Assembly: GCF_042650885.1 (NCBI RefSeq)
Contig: NZ_JBHSBU010000001.1
Span: 2,170,001 to 2,234,000, forward strand
DNA from: Chitinimonas_A lacunae
Lineage (GTDB): Bacteria; Pseudomonadota; Gammaproteobacteria; Burkholderiales; Chitinimonadaceae
Reading direction: 5' to 3'
DNA length: 64,000 bases
The position numbers and the translations under genes are program-made. Shown here piece after piece: positions 43,598-52,030 of the stretch. The notes under the pieces are model-generated. The model was not told where the DNA came from. It saw only the letters and a list, made by a program, of their open reading frames with translations, and did no database searches. Each line of letters starts with the position of its first letter. The first letter of the stretch is position 1.

Positions 43598-44038
43598 TCA
43601 GGCTGACGGCGGTTCGGGCTGGGCGTCGAGCAGGCTCAAGGCACGGCGGTATTTCTCCAGCCTGACCCAATCATGTGGACCTGGCTCGGCGATCCGCGAC
43701 AGATCACTGTTGTCTTCGAGATCAGCCCGCTTGACCCGGCGGCCGATCGGGTCGGCGGCGGCGCGGATAATGAAATCCTCGTAGCTTTCGCCTTCGCGCC
43801 GGGTGACGGCGTCAAGCGCAGCGATCACCGCCTCGGAAAAGCCTTCGGCGCGTAGGCTGTCAAAGCTGATGCCGCAGTCTTCGACCGTGTCGTGCAAAAC
43901 GGCCACGATGCGGCCCGCCTCGTCGGGCAGACGCAGCATCAGCCGCAGCGGATGAAGGATATAAGGCGCACCGGCCTTGTCGACCTGCCCGGCATGCAAG
44001 GTGGCGGCGAGTGCGATGGCGCGTTCCAAGGTGGCCAT
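43598..44038 (-). CDS. Stand-alone HD-domain protein like RelA/SpoT or MESH1 hydrolase
   Basis: The 146-residue protein begins MATLERAIALAATLHAGQVD. It shows the RSH hydrolase pattern: AGAPYILHPLRLMLRL, the metal motif VAVLHDTVED (HDxxED), and VKRADLEDNSDLSRIAE, which takes the place of the RSH VKLADRLHN. There is no synthetase, TGS or ACT domain. It may be a small alarmone (ppGpp) hydrolase, or another nucleotide-clearing HD enzyme. It follows ybaK by 13 bp, so the two are likely co-transcribed. Confidence 0.75.
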   Translation of the reverse strand: MATLERAIALAATLHAGQVDKAGAPYILHPLRLMLRLPDEAGRIVAVLHDTVEDCGISFDSLRAEGFSEAVIAALDAVTRREGESYEDFIIRAAADPIGRRVKRADLEDNSDLSRIAEPGPHDWVRLEKYRRALSLLDAQPEPPSA

Positions 44039-44051
44039 GATCGGCTCCGGC

Positions 44052-44540
44052 TCAGTCGGCGATGGCAACATCGACGGCAATGGGATTGAGGATGGGCAGC
44101 AGCGCTTGCGGATCGAGCCCGATCAGAAAACCGCGCTTGCCACCATTGAGATAGATACGGTCGAGTTCGAGCACACTGCGTTCTATATAGACCGGCATCG
44201 GCTTGCGGGTGCCAAGCGGGCTGGTGCCGCCGACCAGATAGCCCGAATGCCGGTTGGCCACCTCAGGCGCACACGGCTCGATATGGCGGCGTCCGGTCTG
44301 ACGGGCCAGATTGCGGGTCGAGACCTGACGATCGCCGTGCATCAGCACAATCAGCGGTTGCCGGTCCTGATCCTGCATCACCAGCGTCTTGACCACGGCA
44401 TGCTCGGGAACGCCAAGCTGGCGCGACGACTCGGCCGTGCCGCCATGCTCGACGTAGTCATAAAGATGTTCGGTATAGGCGACCCGGTGCTGACGCAGCA
44501 CCCGCACCGCCGCCGTAACGGGGGCTTTTTCCTGGCTCAT
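44052..44540 (-). CDS. ybaK: Cys-tRNA(Pro)/Cys-tRNA(Cys) deacylase YbaK
   Basis: The 162-residue protein is a YbaK/EbsC editing domain. It has VVKTLVMQDQDRQPLIVLMH near residue 50, the GYLVGGTSPLGTRKPMPVYI segment near residue 100 and DRIYLNGGKRGFLIGLDP, typical of YbaK. It removes Cys mischarged on tRNA-Pro by ProRS. It lies upstream of the HD gene on the same strand. Confidence 0.92.
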   Translation of the reverse strand: MSQEKAPVTAAVRVLRQHRVAYTEHLYDYVEHGGTAESSRQLGVPEHAVVKTLVMQDQDRQPLIVLMHGDRQVSTRNLARQTGRRHIEPCAPEVANRHSGYLVGGTSPLGTRKPMPVYIERSVLELDRIYLNGGKRGFLIGLDPQALLPILNPIAVDVAIAD

Positions 44541-44589
44541 GGCGGCGGATTCTAGCTTGCTGTCCGGCTTTGGGGCAGACGCGGATTAT

Positions 44590-45294
44590 TTATATTCCGT
44601 ACGCCGGTCCAGGCGCCACGGGCAACGGACGCCAACACGGCTGGCAGTCCGTATCGGCAGCCAGCGTCGCCACCAGGCCAGGCCCAACCTCGAGCGACCA
44701 CAGCCGCCACGACGACTCTTCCAATAAACGCAGCGGCCGGCGCGGGTCGAGATCGACGGCTACCGTGCGCGGATCCTGGCCAAATCCCACCCCCAACGCT
44801 TTCAACACCGCTTCCTTGACCGTCCAGGCCCGCCAGAATGCAGCAAGCCGCAGTTCGGCCGGCAGCGCATGAAACTGGGCCAGCTCGGCCTCGGCTGCCA
44901 CCATCTCCAGCATCCCGTCGATATCGTCGAGTAGCCGCACCGTTTCAATATCGATCCCGACCCGTGCCCCGCTTGCCACGGCCACGGCAGCATGGCTACT
45001 GCAATGCGACAGATTGAAATCAGGCGGATCGGGATGAAAAGGAAGCTGCAACCTGGGCTTACCCCGCTCCTGCCGCACCATGCGGACTTCGGTTGGCAGA
45101 CAGCCAAGCCGCCAGGCCAGAATCCGCCGCAGTCCCAGATGGGCGGCCAGATAGGCCGACCGGTCGCGCTCGAAATAGAATGCCCGGTAGCGCTCCTGCT
45201 CCGCCTCATCCAATTGGGCCGGATCGCCCTTCACCTCGGTAAAGGCGAAACACCACCAATCGACACAGGGCACAGGGAGCAAGGGCGAGGACAT
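44590..45294 (-). CDS. 4'-phosphopantetheinyl transferase (Sfp type)
   Basis: The 234-residue protein has the three Sfp-type motifs: DFNLSHCSSHAAVAVA near residue 91, VGIDIETVR near residue 110 and FWRAWTVKEAVLKALG near residue 158. It moves the phosphopantetheine arm of CoA to carrier proteins, of fatty acid, polyketide or peptide type. No carrier gene is near. It lies 49 bp upstream of ybaK. Confidence 0.9.
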   Translation of the reverse strand: MSSPLLPVPCVDWWCFAFTEVKGDPAQLDEAEQERYRAFYFERDRSAYLAAHLGLRRILAWRLGCLPTEVRMVRQERGKPRLQLPFHPDPPDFNLSHCSSHAAVAVASGARVGIDIETVRLLDDIDGMLEMVAAEAELAQFHALPAELRLAAFWRAWTVKEAVLKALGVGFGQDPRTVAVDLDPRRPLRLLEESSWRLWSLEVGPGLVATLAADTDCQPCWRPLPVAPGPAYGI

Positions 45295-45644
45295 ACGGCA
45301 AGGGAAGGATCGATAGTGGCCCGATCATAAAGCATGGGCCAGGCGGCCGGGATGGAATTCGCGGTCATGACAGCGAAGACTGCGGTGCGTCCGTTTCTTG
45401 CTGGAACAGAAATAGGTGCAGCATCGCTTGGCAATCTGCCCGGTTGTCCGCCTCGACCACGAGGTTGCTGCTGGCCTTCGCGGTTTCGCCGCCACCTCGC
45501 CTTTGTGCCGCGACGGACAAACCGGGACCTGGCTTGGCAGTTTCAATAGCTCACCGCTGAAAATTTTTACTTTTTGAATATATACCGCCCCAGGTCTTGC
45601 AGTTGTTTTGCGGGATATTTTCCAAATTAACCCGGACACCAATT
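45295..45644. other. Non-coding interval between the PPTase gene and selO
   Basis: No gene is recognised. Open frames on both strands are short and lack known motifs; the last 60 bases are AT-rich and probably hold the selO promoter. Confidence 0.45.
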
Positions 45645-47105
45645 ATGCCTTATTGGGACGAAATAGATTTCCATCAACCGCTGACCGAACTTGGCATGGC
45701 CGTCACCCGCAAGGTGCCGCCGACGCCGGTCGCCGAACCGCGTCTGGTGGCCTGGAATACCGATCTGGCCGAGCAACTGGGCTTGCCGGCTGAACTTGCT
45801 GACGACCCCGATACCGCCCTGGTGCTCGGTGGCAACCGGATACCTGCCCGCGTCGAACCGATTGCCACGGCCTACGCCGGTCATCAGTTCGGCGTCTTTG
45901 CCGGTCAGCTTGGTGACGGCCGCGCGCTGCTGCTGGGCGAGATCGATACCCCAGGCGGCGTCCGGGCCGAGCTTCAGCTCAAGGGGGCGGGCGAGACTCC
46001 GTTCTCGCGCATGGGCGACGGCCGCGCGGTGCTGCGCTCGACCATTCGTGAATACCTGTGTTCAGAAGCGATGCATGGGCTGGGCATTCCGACCACCCGG
46101 GCACTGGCCATCGTGGCCAGTCCGCAGCCCGTCTGGCGAGAAACCATGGAGACGGCGGCTGTGCTGACCCGGGTCGCCGAGAGCCATCTGCGCTTTGGCC
46201 ATTTCGAGCAGCAGTTCTACCGCCGTCAGTACGCCCAGCTGCATGAACTGGCCGATTACGCCATCGACCGCTATTTCCCGACCTGCCGGGCGGCCGGGAA
46301 TCCTTATCAGGCCATGCTGGAAACCGTGATCGAGCGCACCGCCGAGCTGATTGCCCAGTGGCAGGGGGTGGGCTTCTGCCATGGGGTGATGAATTCGGAC
46401 AATATGTCGCTGCTTGGCCTGACCATCGATTACGGCCCCTACGGTTTTCTCGACGGCTGCAATCTGGGCCATATCTGCAACCATTCCGATGAGGCCGGCC
46501 GTTACGCCTACGACCAGCAGCCCGAGGCGGCACTGTTCAATCTGCAGTGTCTGGCCCAGGCTTTGTTGCCGCTGCTTGAGCGCGATGAGGCCGTCGCGGC
46601 GCTGCAAGGCTATCAGCCACGCTATGAAGCGGCGCTGGAACGGGTATTCCGCGCCAAGCTGGGGCTTGCCAGCGAACGGGAGGGGGATTGGGAGCTGACC
46701 CTGCGCCTGTTGGAACTGATGCAGGGTAGCGGCAGCGACTGGACCCTGACCTGGCGCCGGCTGGCCGAATTCGATCAGGAAAACCCGGCTGCACCGCTGC
46801 GCGATCTCTTCCTTGATCGGCCCGGCTTCGATGCCTGGGCCGAAGACTATCGGGCGCGGCTGGCCTGGGAAAACAGCCTCACGCCCGAGCGGGCAGCGGC
46901 AATGCGGCGGGTCAATCCGAAATATATCCTGCGCAACTATCTGGCCGAGCAGGCCATCCGGGCGGCCCAGCAGGGCGACTTCAGCGAGATCAGCCGCTTG
47001 CAGCAGCTATTGAAGCGGCCATTCGACGAACAGCCGGAATATGAGGCCTATACGGCGCTGCCGCCCGACTGGGCGGCGCAGATCGAAGTCAGTTGTTCTT
47101 CCTGA
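45645..47105 (+). CDS. selO: Protein adenylyltransferase SelO
   Basis: The 486-residue pseudokinase-fold enzyme transfers AMP to Ser, Thr or Tyr of target proteins, often under redox stress. It shows QLKGAGETPFSRMGDGRAVL near residue 107, GFCHGVMNSDNMSLLGLTID near residue 242, and the family end VNPKYILRNYLAEQAIRAA. The C-terminus is SCSS, with Cys three from the end, where some relatives carry selenocysteine; here a normal TGT codes Cys. The start at MPYWDEIDF fits the family. Confidence 0.94.
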   Translation: MPYWDEIDFHQPLTELGMAVTRKVPPTPVAEPRLVAWNTDLAEQLGLPAELADDPDTALVLGGNRIPARVEPIATAYAGHQFGVFAGQLGDGRALLLGEIDTPGGVRAELQLKGAGETPFSRMGDGRAVLRSTIREYLCSEAMHGLGIPTTRALAIVASPQPVWRETMETAAVLTRVAESHLRFGHFEQQFYRRQYAQLHELADYAIDRYFPTCRAAGNPYQAMLETVIERTAELIAQWQGVGFCHGVMNSDNMSLLGLTIDYGPYGFLDGCNLGHICNHSDEAGRYAYDQQPEAALFNLQCLAQALLPLLERDEAVAALQGYQPRYEAALERVFRAKLGLASEREGDWELTLRLLELMQGSGSDWTLTWRRLAEFDQENPAAPLRDLFLDRPGFDAWAEDYRARLAWENSLTPERAAAMRRVNPKYILRNYLAEQAIRAAQQGDFSEISRLQQLLKRPFDEQPEYEAYTALPPDWAAQIEVSCSS

Positions 47106-47111
47106 AGCTCG

Positions 47112-47588
47112 TCACAGGTCGAGATGCATCCGCAGCTCGCCTTCCTCGACTTCACCCGTGGTGTAGACGAAACCGAGCCGTTCGTAGAACGGGCCGGGAT
47201 GGCCATCCTGCGGAATGCAGAACAGCGAGATACGCCGCGCCCCAGGCTGCTTGCGTACATGCTCGATCACCTGTTCCACGGCACGCGAGCCAAAGGCGGC
47301 GCCCTGGAAGCGATAATCGACCATCAGGCGCCACAGGCCATAGACCGCTGGCTCGGGGCTGGACTTGAGCATCAGGAAACCCACCGGCCGTTCATCGGCG
47401 TAAATCGCTCGGACCCAGGTGTGCGCCTTATGCAGAAACGCCTCGGCCAGCGAGACGGCGTTGGGTTCAACAAATACCTCCTGATCGGGCGCAACTTGCA
47501 GCCCGATAATCTGTTCCAGATTGTCTGGCGTGACTTCACGCAGCGAAACGACGGCGTTCCTGCCCGGCGAATCGAAGATTGGTTTCAT
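47112..47588 (-). CDS. GNAT family N-acetyltransferase
   Basis: The 158-residue protein has a GNAT core: LREVTPDNLEQIIGLQV at the start, WVRAIYADERPVGFLMLKSS in the middle and WRLMVDYRFQGAAFGSRAVE at the acetyl-CoA loop. It ends with GFVYTTGEVEEGELRM. The pattern is close to spermidine acetyltransferases, but the substrate cannot be confirmed. Its ATG overlaps the stop of an upstream frame as ATGA. Confidence 0.87.
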   Translation of the reverse strand: MKPIFDSPGRNAVVSLREVTPDNLEQIIGLQVAPDQEVFVEPNAVSLAEAFLHKAHTWVRAIYADERPVGFLMLKSSPEPAVYGLWRLMVDYRFQGAAFGSRAVEQVIEHVRKQPGARRISLFCIPQDGHPGPFYERLGFVYTTGEVEEGELRMHLDL

Positions 47589-47902
47589 CGTTTTTCTCGT
47601 GGTTTGAAGCGTACCGCGCGACGGTCGCGAAAAATGCCTTGATACAAATCCGTCCCGGGTCGAGCCAGGGCACGAAACGATTCGTCAGCAGTAAACGCCG
47701 GCAGCCAGAACTGCCCAGCCGCCGGCGCGGCGAGAGGGTAGGCGTTCCGCAGAAAGGATGCAAATTCAAGTAGCTGCGTGCAGGCAGGAGTGTGGGTTCG
47801 CCAATACAGGCCCTGCAACACGGCCGTTTGGCGAACTGAAAGCAGGCGGAAAGACAGGGGAAACCCAGTAGAAAGCACAGGGCAGCCGGCCACGAAAACC
47901 AT
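47585..47902 (-). CDS. Hypothetical protein upstream of the GNAT gene
   Basis: This is a 105-residue reading frame. Its TGA overlaps the GNAT start (ATGA) and it lies 16 bp past the EAL gene stop. It reads with coding character (LLEFASFLRNAYPLAAPAAG, ALARPGTDLYQGIFRDRRAV) but no family is known to me. No good ribosome binding site precedes the ATG, so it may be a truncated gene or may start elsewhere. The overlap is the main support. Confidence 0.4.
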   Translation of the reverse strand: MVFVAGCPVLSTGFPLSFRLLSVRQTAVLQGLYWRTHTPACTQLLEFASFLRNAYPLAAPAAGQFWLPAFTADESFRALARPGTDLYQGIFRDRRAVRFKPREKR

Positions 47903-47918
47903 CGTGGGCGGCAGCACC

Positions 47919-48689
47919 TCAACAATCAGGCAAGCTCTCCACCATCGGCCGGGCGAAGTAGTAGCCCTGCTGTAGGTAGATACCGATCCGATGCAGAAAA
48001 TCCGATTCGCGCCGGGTTTCGATGCCTTCGGCGATAAGTTGGATATCGAGCCTGAGACAAACCAGACGCACCGCCTCGGCAATGGCCTGCCGTACCGGGT
48101 CGTGGTCGATGCCACGGGTCAATTCCATATCGAGCTTGAGATAGTGCGGCTGAAACTGCGCCAGCAGATTGAGCCCGGCATAGCCGGCGCCGAAATCGTC
48201 GATTGCCGTCAGCAACCCTTGACGGCGATATTCGGCAAAGATCGATTGCAGATGGTTGCTGTCGCGGACCTTCTCCCCTTCGGTTACCTCGAACATGATC
48301 CGATGATGGGGAAAATTGTAGCGGGCTGCTGCTTCGATCGTGGCACGGATGCAGGTCTCAGGCCGATAGACAGCGTTGGGCAGGAAATTGATGCTGAGAC
48401 GGCAGTCCGGAATATTGAGCAGACCAAGCCGGCTGGCCAGTTCGATGGCCTTGACCCGACAGGCCTGGTCGAAACGGTAGCGATTATCGTCGTCGACCCA
48501 GGAGAGAACGGTCGCAGCCGACTCCCCATTCACCCCACGCACCAAGGCCTCGTAGGCCGCCGGGCGGCCGCGTTCCAGATCGATGATCGGCTGGAACGCC
48601 ATGGTGAAGTCAAAAGGCAGCAAGCGCCGGTCACGGCAGGCTTCGCAGCCGATCGGGCTGAAAGGTTGGGGGAATCGGGTAACGGGCAT
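47919..48689 (-). CDS. EAL domain protein, cyclic-di-GMP phosphodiesterase-like
   Basis: The 256-residue protein is mainly an EAL domain. Visible catalytic residues are in AYEALVRGVNGE (ExL), LSINFLPNA (Asn), MFEVTEGEKV (Glu), AIDDFGAGYAGLN (Asp pair), YLKLDMELTRG (Lys) and LIAEGIETRRE (Glu), so it is probably active. A short Cys-containing N-terminus (IGCEACRDRRLLPFDFTMAF) precedes it. It would cut c-di-GMP to pGpG, which Orn then clears. No sensory or GGDEF domain is present. Confidence 0.87.
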   Translation of the reverse strand: MPVTRFPQPFSPIGCEACRDRRLLPFDFTMAFQPIIDLERGRPAAYEALVRGVNGESAATVLSWVDDDNRYRFDQACRVKAIELASRLGLLNIPDCRLSINFLPNAVYRPETCIRATIEAAARYNFPHHRIMFEVTEGEKVRDSNHLQSIFAEYRRQGLLTAIDDFGAGYAGLNLLAQFQPHYLKLDMELTRGIDHDPVRQAIAEAVRLVCLRLDIQLIAEGIETRRESDFLHRIGIYLQQGYYFARPMVESLPDC

Positions 48690-48783
48690 AGCCGAACTCC
48701 ACTGGCGGAAAAGCAAATCGCTCAGCCAACCATAGCAGAACGGCGCACCGGTCGCGGTACCCGCTCCCCGGGCAAAGCAGCCG

Positions 48784-49050
48784 TCAGTCTTGCAGACCCT
48801 TGTTCAGCAGCTCGGCCACCAGCTCATTGAGACTGACCTGCCGGCTTTGCGCCAGCTCGTGCAGTTGCTTGACCAGCTCGCCATTGAGCTTGACCGCAAA
48901 CGGCACCAGCCCAGCCGCCTGATCAAGCCGCCGCTGCTCACGCCGATCGATCAGCTCAGCACCTTGGCCGAAGCGGTCAGGCACTCCAGCCTGCTTCATC
49001 TTGCCCATCAGCTTCAGACCCTTGTTTTTTTCCAGATCGGTTTTTTTCAT
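48784..49050 (-). CDS. Small protein with ribbon-helix-helix-like C-terminus
   Basis: The 88-residue charged protein begins MKKTDLEKNKGLKLMGKMKQ. The C-terminal half, FAVKLNGELVKQLHELAQSR followed by QVSLNELVAELL, has the strand-helix-helix pattern of RHH DNA-binding proteins. It could be a regulator or an antitoxin, but no toxin gene is beside it. Function unknown. Confidence 0.6.
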   Translation of the reverse strand: MKKTDLEKNKGLKLMGKMKQAGVPDRFGQGAELIDRREQRRLDQAAGLVPFAVKLNGELVKQLHELAQSRQVSLNELVAELLNKGLQD

Positions 49051-49151
49051 CGGTGAAAGTTCTATGTAGAAGAGGGAACCGGCGCATTGTACGCGGGCTG
49101 GAGGGGGGGTCGGTTCTTCATGGGGGGTGTACTGAATCTCATCCTAAGTAA

Positions 49152-49301
49152 TCACGCGAAATTAGAATTGAATGTAGTTCCGACTTGATCGAGCATAGCA
49201 GTCAGCGCGGACTCGATTTCGGCAGCGGACCATTTAGCGAAGCGTCGCCAGTGATACTTGGCTTGTTTCCACAAGATCTCAATGAGGTTGAGTTCGGGAC
49301 G
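49152..49301 (-). pseudogene. C-terminal remnant of an IS630-family transposase
   Basis: On the minus strand the last 49 codons of an IS630-like transposase remain: RPELNLIEILWKQAKYHWRR, then AKWSAAEIESALTAML, ending NSNFA and stop. The PELNxIE motif is the third catalytic Glu region. It breaks off exactly where ggctttgttgcacaa, which looks like the end of another IS, begins. Confidence 0.8.
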
Positions 49302-49354
49302 GCTTTGTTGCACAACGCAGCTGAAGGTTGAGTCTCCCCAAACCCCCGACGGAT

Positions 49355-49453
49355 TTATGCCACACGCACCGTCTGCGGCGTGCCCAGTTGGGTAAAACGG
49401 TTCAGCAGTGCGGCGCGAATCTGCAACTCCGCCCCCTGCCGTTCAAAGGTACG
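49355..49453 (-). pseudogene. C-terminal remnant of a second IS transposase (IS5-like)
   Basis: The minus strand codes ARTFERQGAELQIRAALLNR followed by FTQLGTPQTVRVA and stop, like the end of IS5-type transposases. An IS-end-like sequence, ggctttgttgcacaa, lies at 49301-49315. The rest of the gene is not recognisable upstream. Family assignment is from memory of typical ends and is moderate. Confidence 0.55.
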
Positions 49454-49561
49454 CGCCTTCACCCGCTCCCCCGACTCTTCTTCCTGACTTCCCTTTCTCT
49501 GGGGAAAGACCTTCTCTCAGCTGTCTTCTGGTCCGAAAATTTCAGGGCAGGTCAGCTCACT

Positions 49562-51034
49562 TTAGAGCATGTTATACAGCCCATCCGCTAACCGATGCGC
49601 CGCCAATCGCAACGTCGCATCCTCGACCGCGCCATACCCCAACAACAATCCAGGAAACGGTGGCTTACACAGCGCGTAGTCCGATAGCGGCGGCGTGGTC
49701 AGTCCAGCAGCCGCAAGCCGGTGGGCAACCTCGACATCGTTGCAATGCCCTGGCAAGCGCAGCACCAAATGCATGCCGGCCTCGGCGCCATAAAATCTCG
49801 CCTCGGTACCGAGCCGCTGTTGTAGCGTATCCAGGAGCTTGTCGCGCCGGTTGGCGTAGAGGCCGCGCATCCGCCGCAAATGGGCGCCGAAATGGCCGGC
49901 GCTGATGAATTCGGCCAGCGCCGCCTGGGTCACGCGGCAGGGCTTACGGTAGAGCCGAGCTTGCAGCAAGGCGATATCGCGGGCCAGTTGCAGCGGTACC
50001 ACCATATAAGCCAGCGCCAGCGCCGGAAACATCACCTTGCTGAAAGTCCCCAGATAAACCGTGCGCCCGCCACGATCCAACCCTTGCAAGGCCGCCAGTG
50101 GCCGGCCGTCGTGACGAAACTCCCCATCGTAGTCATCCTCCACAATCCATGCCCCGTGCTGCGCCGCCTCGCGCAGCAGCGCCTGACGCCTAGCCATGCT
50201 CAGCACGCTGCCGAGCGGATACTGGTGCGAAGGCGTGACATAGATCAGCCGGGGTGGCGGGTAGTCTGCGTCCTGCCATGCCATCCCATGCTCATCGACC
50301 GGAATCGGATTAAGCGTGAGCCCTGCCGCCGTAAAAGCCGCCTGGGCGCCTGGATAGCCCGGCTCCTCGATCCAGGCCACATCGCCCGGATCGGCCAGCG
50401 TCCGCGCCAGCAGATCGAGCGCCTGCTGCATGCCGGCCGTGACGATGATCTGTTCCGGTCGACACACCACTCCGCGCGCCAGGGTCAGATGGTCAACCAG
50501 CGCCGTCCGCAATGCAGGGTGGGCAGCCTCATGGCCGTAGTCCCAGTCGGCAGGTTTCGCAGCCCGTTGCTGCCGCGCCAGCAGCTTGAACCACAATGGC
50601 CATGGAAACGTCGCCAGATCCGGCACCCCAGGCATGAAAGCCCGGGTTTCGCCTTCCTCCCGTTCCGAGACCCAGGTCAACAGCCCTCGCGCTCGCGCTG
50701 ATAAACCTGGCTCCTTGCCCACTTCGCTATTCACAAGCCACTGACTTGGACGACTCGGCATCGGGTCGGGCAAGGCAACCGACACATAAGTCCCCGCCCC
50801 TACCCGTGCCGTCAGATAGCCTTCGGCCTGCAACTGCTCGACCGCGGCAAGCGCGGTATTGCGCCCGACTCCCCACTCAGCCGCCAACGCCCGCGTAGAA
50901 GGCAGACGCGCGCCCGGCCGCAGCCGCCCATCGATGATGGCCTGCCGCAGACGGCGATAGAGCTGGCGATACAGCGGCTCATCAGCCGTCGGCGACAGTG
51001 CAGGGGTGGGCGGCAAAGTGGTTCTATCAACCAT
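49562..51034 (-). CDS. MocR/PdxR-type GntR regulator with aminotransferase domain
   Basis: The 490-residue protein has a GntR winged HTH at residues about 20-85 (ARLPSTRALAAEWGVGRNTA) fused to a fold-type I aminotransferase domain. The PLP-binding Lys is in YLGTFSKVMFPALALAYMV. Other motifs are VTAGMQQALDLLAR, EEPGYPGAQ and EDDYDGEFRH. Such proteins sense PLP and often control pyridoxine genes. It diverges from an FMN-binding oxidase gene across 81 bp, its likely target. Confidence 0.9.
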   Translation of the reverse strand: MVDRTTLPPTPALSPTADEPLYRQLYRRLRQAIIDGRLRPGARLPSTRALAAEWGVGRNTALAAVEQLQAEGYLTARVGAGTYVSVALPDPMPSRPSQWLVNSEVGKEPGLSARARGLLTWVSEREEGETRAFMPGVPDLATFPWPLWFKLLARQQRAAKPADWDYGHEAAHPALRTALVDHLTLARGVVCRPEQIIVTAGMQQALDLLARTLADPGDVAWIEEPGYPGAQAAFTAAGLTLNPIPVDEHGMAWQDADYPPPRLIYVTPSHQYPLGSVLSMARRQALLREAAQHGAWIVEDDYDGEFRHDGRPLAALQGLDRGGRTVYLGTFSKVMFPALALAYMVVPLQLARDIALLQARLYRKPCRVTQAALAEFISAGHFGAHLRRMRGLYANRRDKLLDTLQQRLGTEARFYGAEAGMHLVLRLPGHCNDVEVAHRLAAAGLTTPPLSDYALCKPPFPGLLLGYGAVEDATLRLAAHRLADGLYNML

Positions 51035-51115
51035 CAGGGAATTGGTGCTTATGAAGGAGCCACTAGGCTTTTAAGCTGATGACTTTCCCCCGTCAACCGT
51101 CAGAGCCGAATCATC

Positions 51116-51730
51116 ATGAGCCAGCTTCCCCAAACGCCCCTGACCCGTGTCCGCCGCGCCGCCAAGCGGGCTGACTACGACCGTGAAACCGTCCACGCGA
51201 TTCTTGATGAAGCGCATGCCTGCCATATCGCCTTCAGCGTTGACGGCCAGCCGCATTGCATTCCGACGGCTCACTGGCGGGTCGATGACGTTCTCTATAT
51301 TCATGGCAGCAATGGCAGTCGTTTGTTGCGAGAGCTGGCGAAAGGCATTCCGGCCTCGGTATGCGTGACCCTGGTCGATGGCCTGGTGATGGCCCGCTCG
51401 GCGTTCAGCCATTCGATGAACTATCGCTCGGTGGTCCTGTATGGTCAGTTTCTGCCGGTCGAGGATGAGGCCGAAGCCTGGGCTTCGCTCGAAGCCTTTA
51501 TGGAGCATCTGGCACCGGGCCGCTGGAAGGAAGTCCGCCAGCCTTCGCCCCAGGAAATGGCGGCGACAACCTTGCTTGCCCTGCCGATCGAACAAGCGGT
51601 AGCCAAAGTCCGCAGTGGCCCGCCGGTCGATGATGAAGCCGATCTGGACTGGCCGGTCTGGGCCGGTGTCTGGCCGCTGGAGACGCGCCTGGGTACGCCG
51701 CAGCCGCATCAGGTCGAGACCGCTGTGTAA
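51116..51730 (+). CDS. Pyridoxamine 5'-phosphate oxidase-like FMN-binding protein
   Basis: The 204-residue protein has the split-barrel FMN fold. It includes VHAILDEAHACHIAFSVDGQ, then HCIPTAHWRVDDVLYIHGSN and MNYRSVVLYGQFLPVEDEAE. This is the branch of flavin-nucleotide-binding PPOX-like proteins related to NimA rather than true PdxH. The enzyme reaction is unknown. Divergent placement from the MocR regulator suggests it is controlled by PLP status. Confidence 0.85.
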   Translation: MSQLPQTPLTRVRRAAKRADYDRETVHAILDEAHACHIAFSVDGQPHCIPTAHWRVDDVLYIHGSNGSRLLRELAKGIPASVCVTLVDGLVMARSAFSHSMNYRSVVLYGQFLPVEDEAEAWASLEAFMEHLAPGRWKEVRQPSPQEMAATTLLALPIEQAVAKVRSGPPVDDEADLDWPVWAGVWPLETRLGTPQPHQVETAV

Positions 51731-52030
51731 AGCGTTTACAAAGATTACGGCGCCGTCCCTCCATTGAGGAGGAAGGACAGCGCCATATAGAAATAAATAT
51801 TTAAGCTAAACCACTGCAATATATTTAGCCAATATTATTTCTTTTATATAAAAATCTGACAAACCTTACCTCAAGATCCTTCCAGCCCTCTGAAAAGGCT
51901 TCCCTCCGGCAGAAATTCTCTCCTGTAGCGATTGAACCTGCTTTAACGACGCGGCATGTCGATTGCTGTTTCGCTATTCAAGTCAACCGCTTGTCGTTGA
52001 TGGTTCCGTTCAGACTTCAGGAGAACAACC
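51731..52030. other. AT-rich non-coding interval before the hemerythrin gene
   Basis: No gene is seen. The middle part, about 51790-51870, is strongly AT-rich with runs such as aaataaatattt and tttcttttatata, and could hold promoter elements; nothing specific is assigned. Confidence 0.45.

Noticed and set aside
48784..49050. Antitoxin of a toxin-antitoxin pair
   Set aside because: The C-terminus is RHH-like, but no small toxin gene lies upstream or downstream; the next sequence is IS debris.
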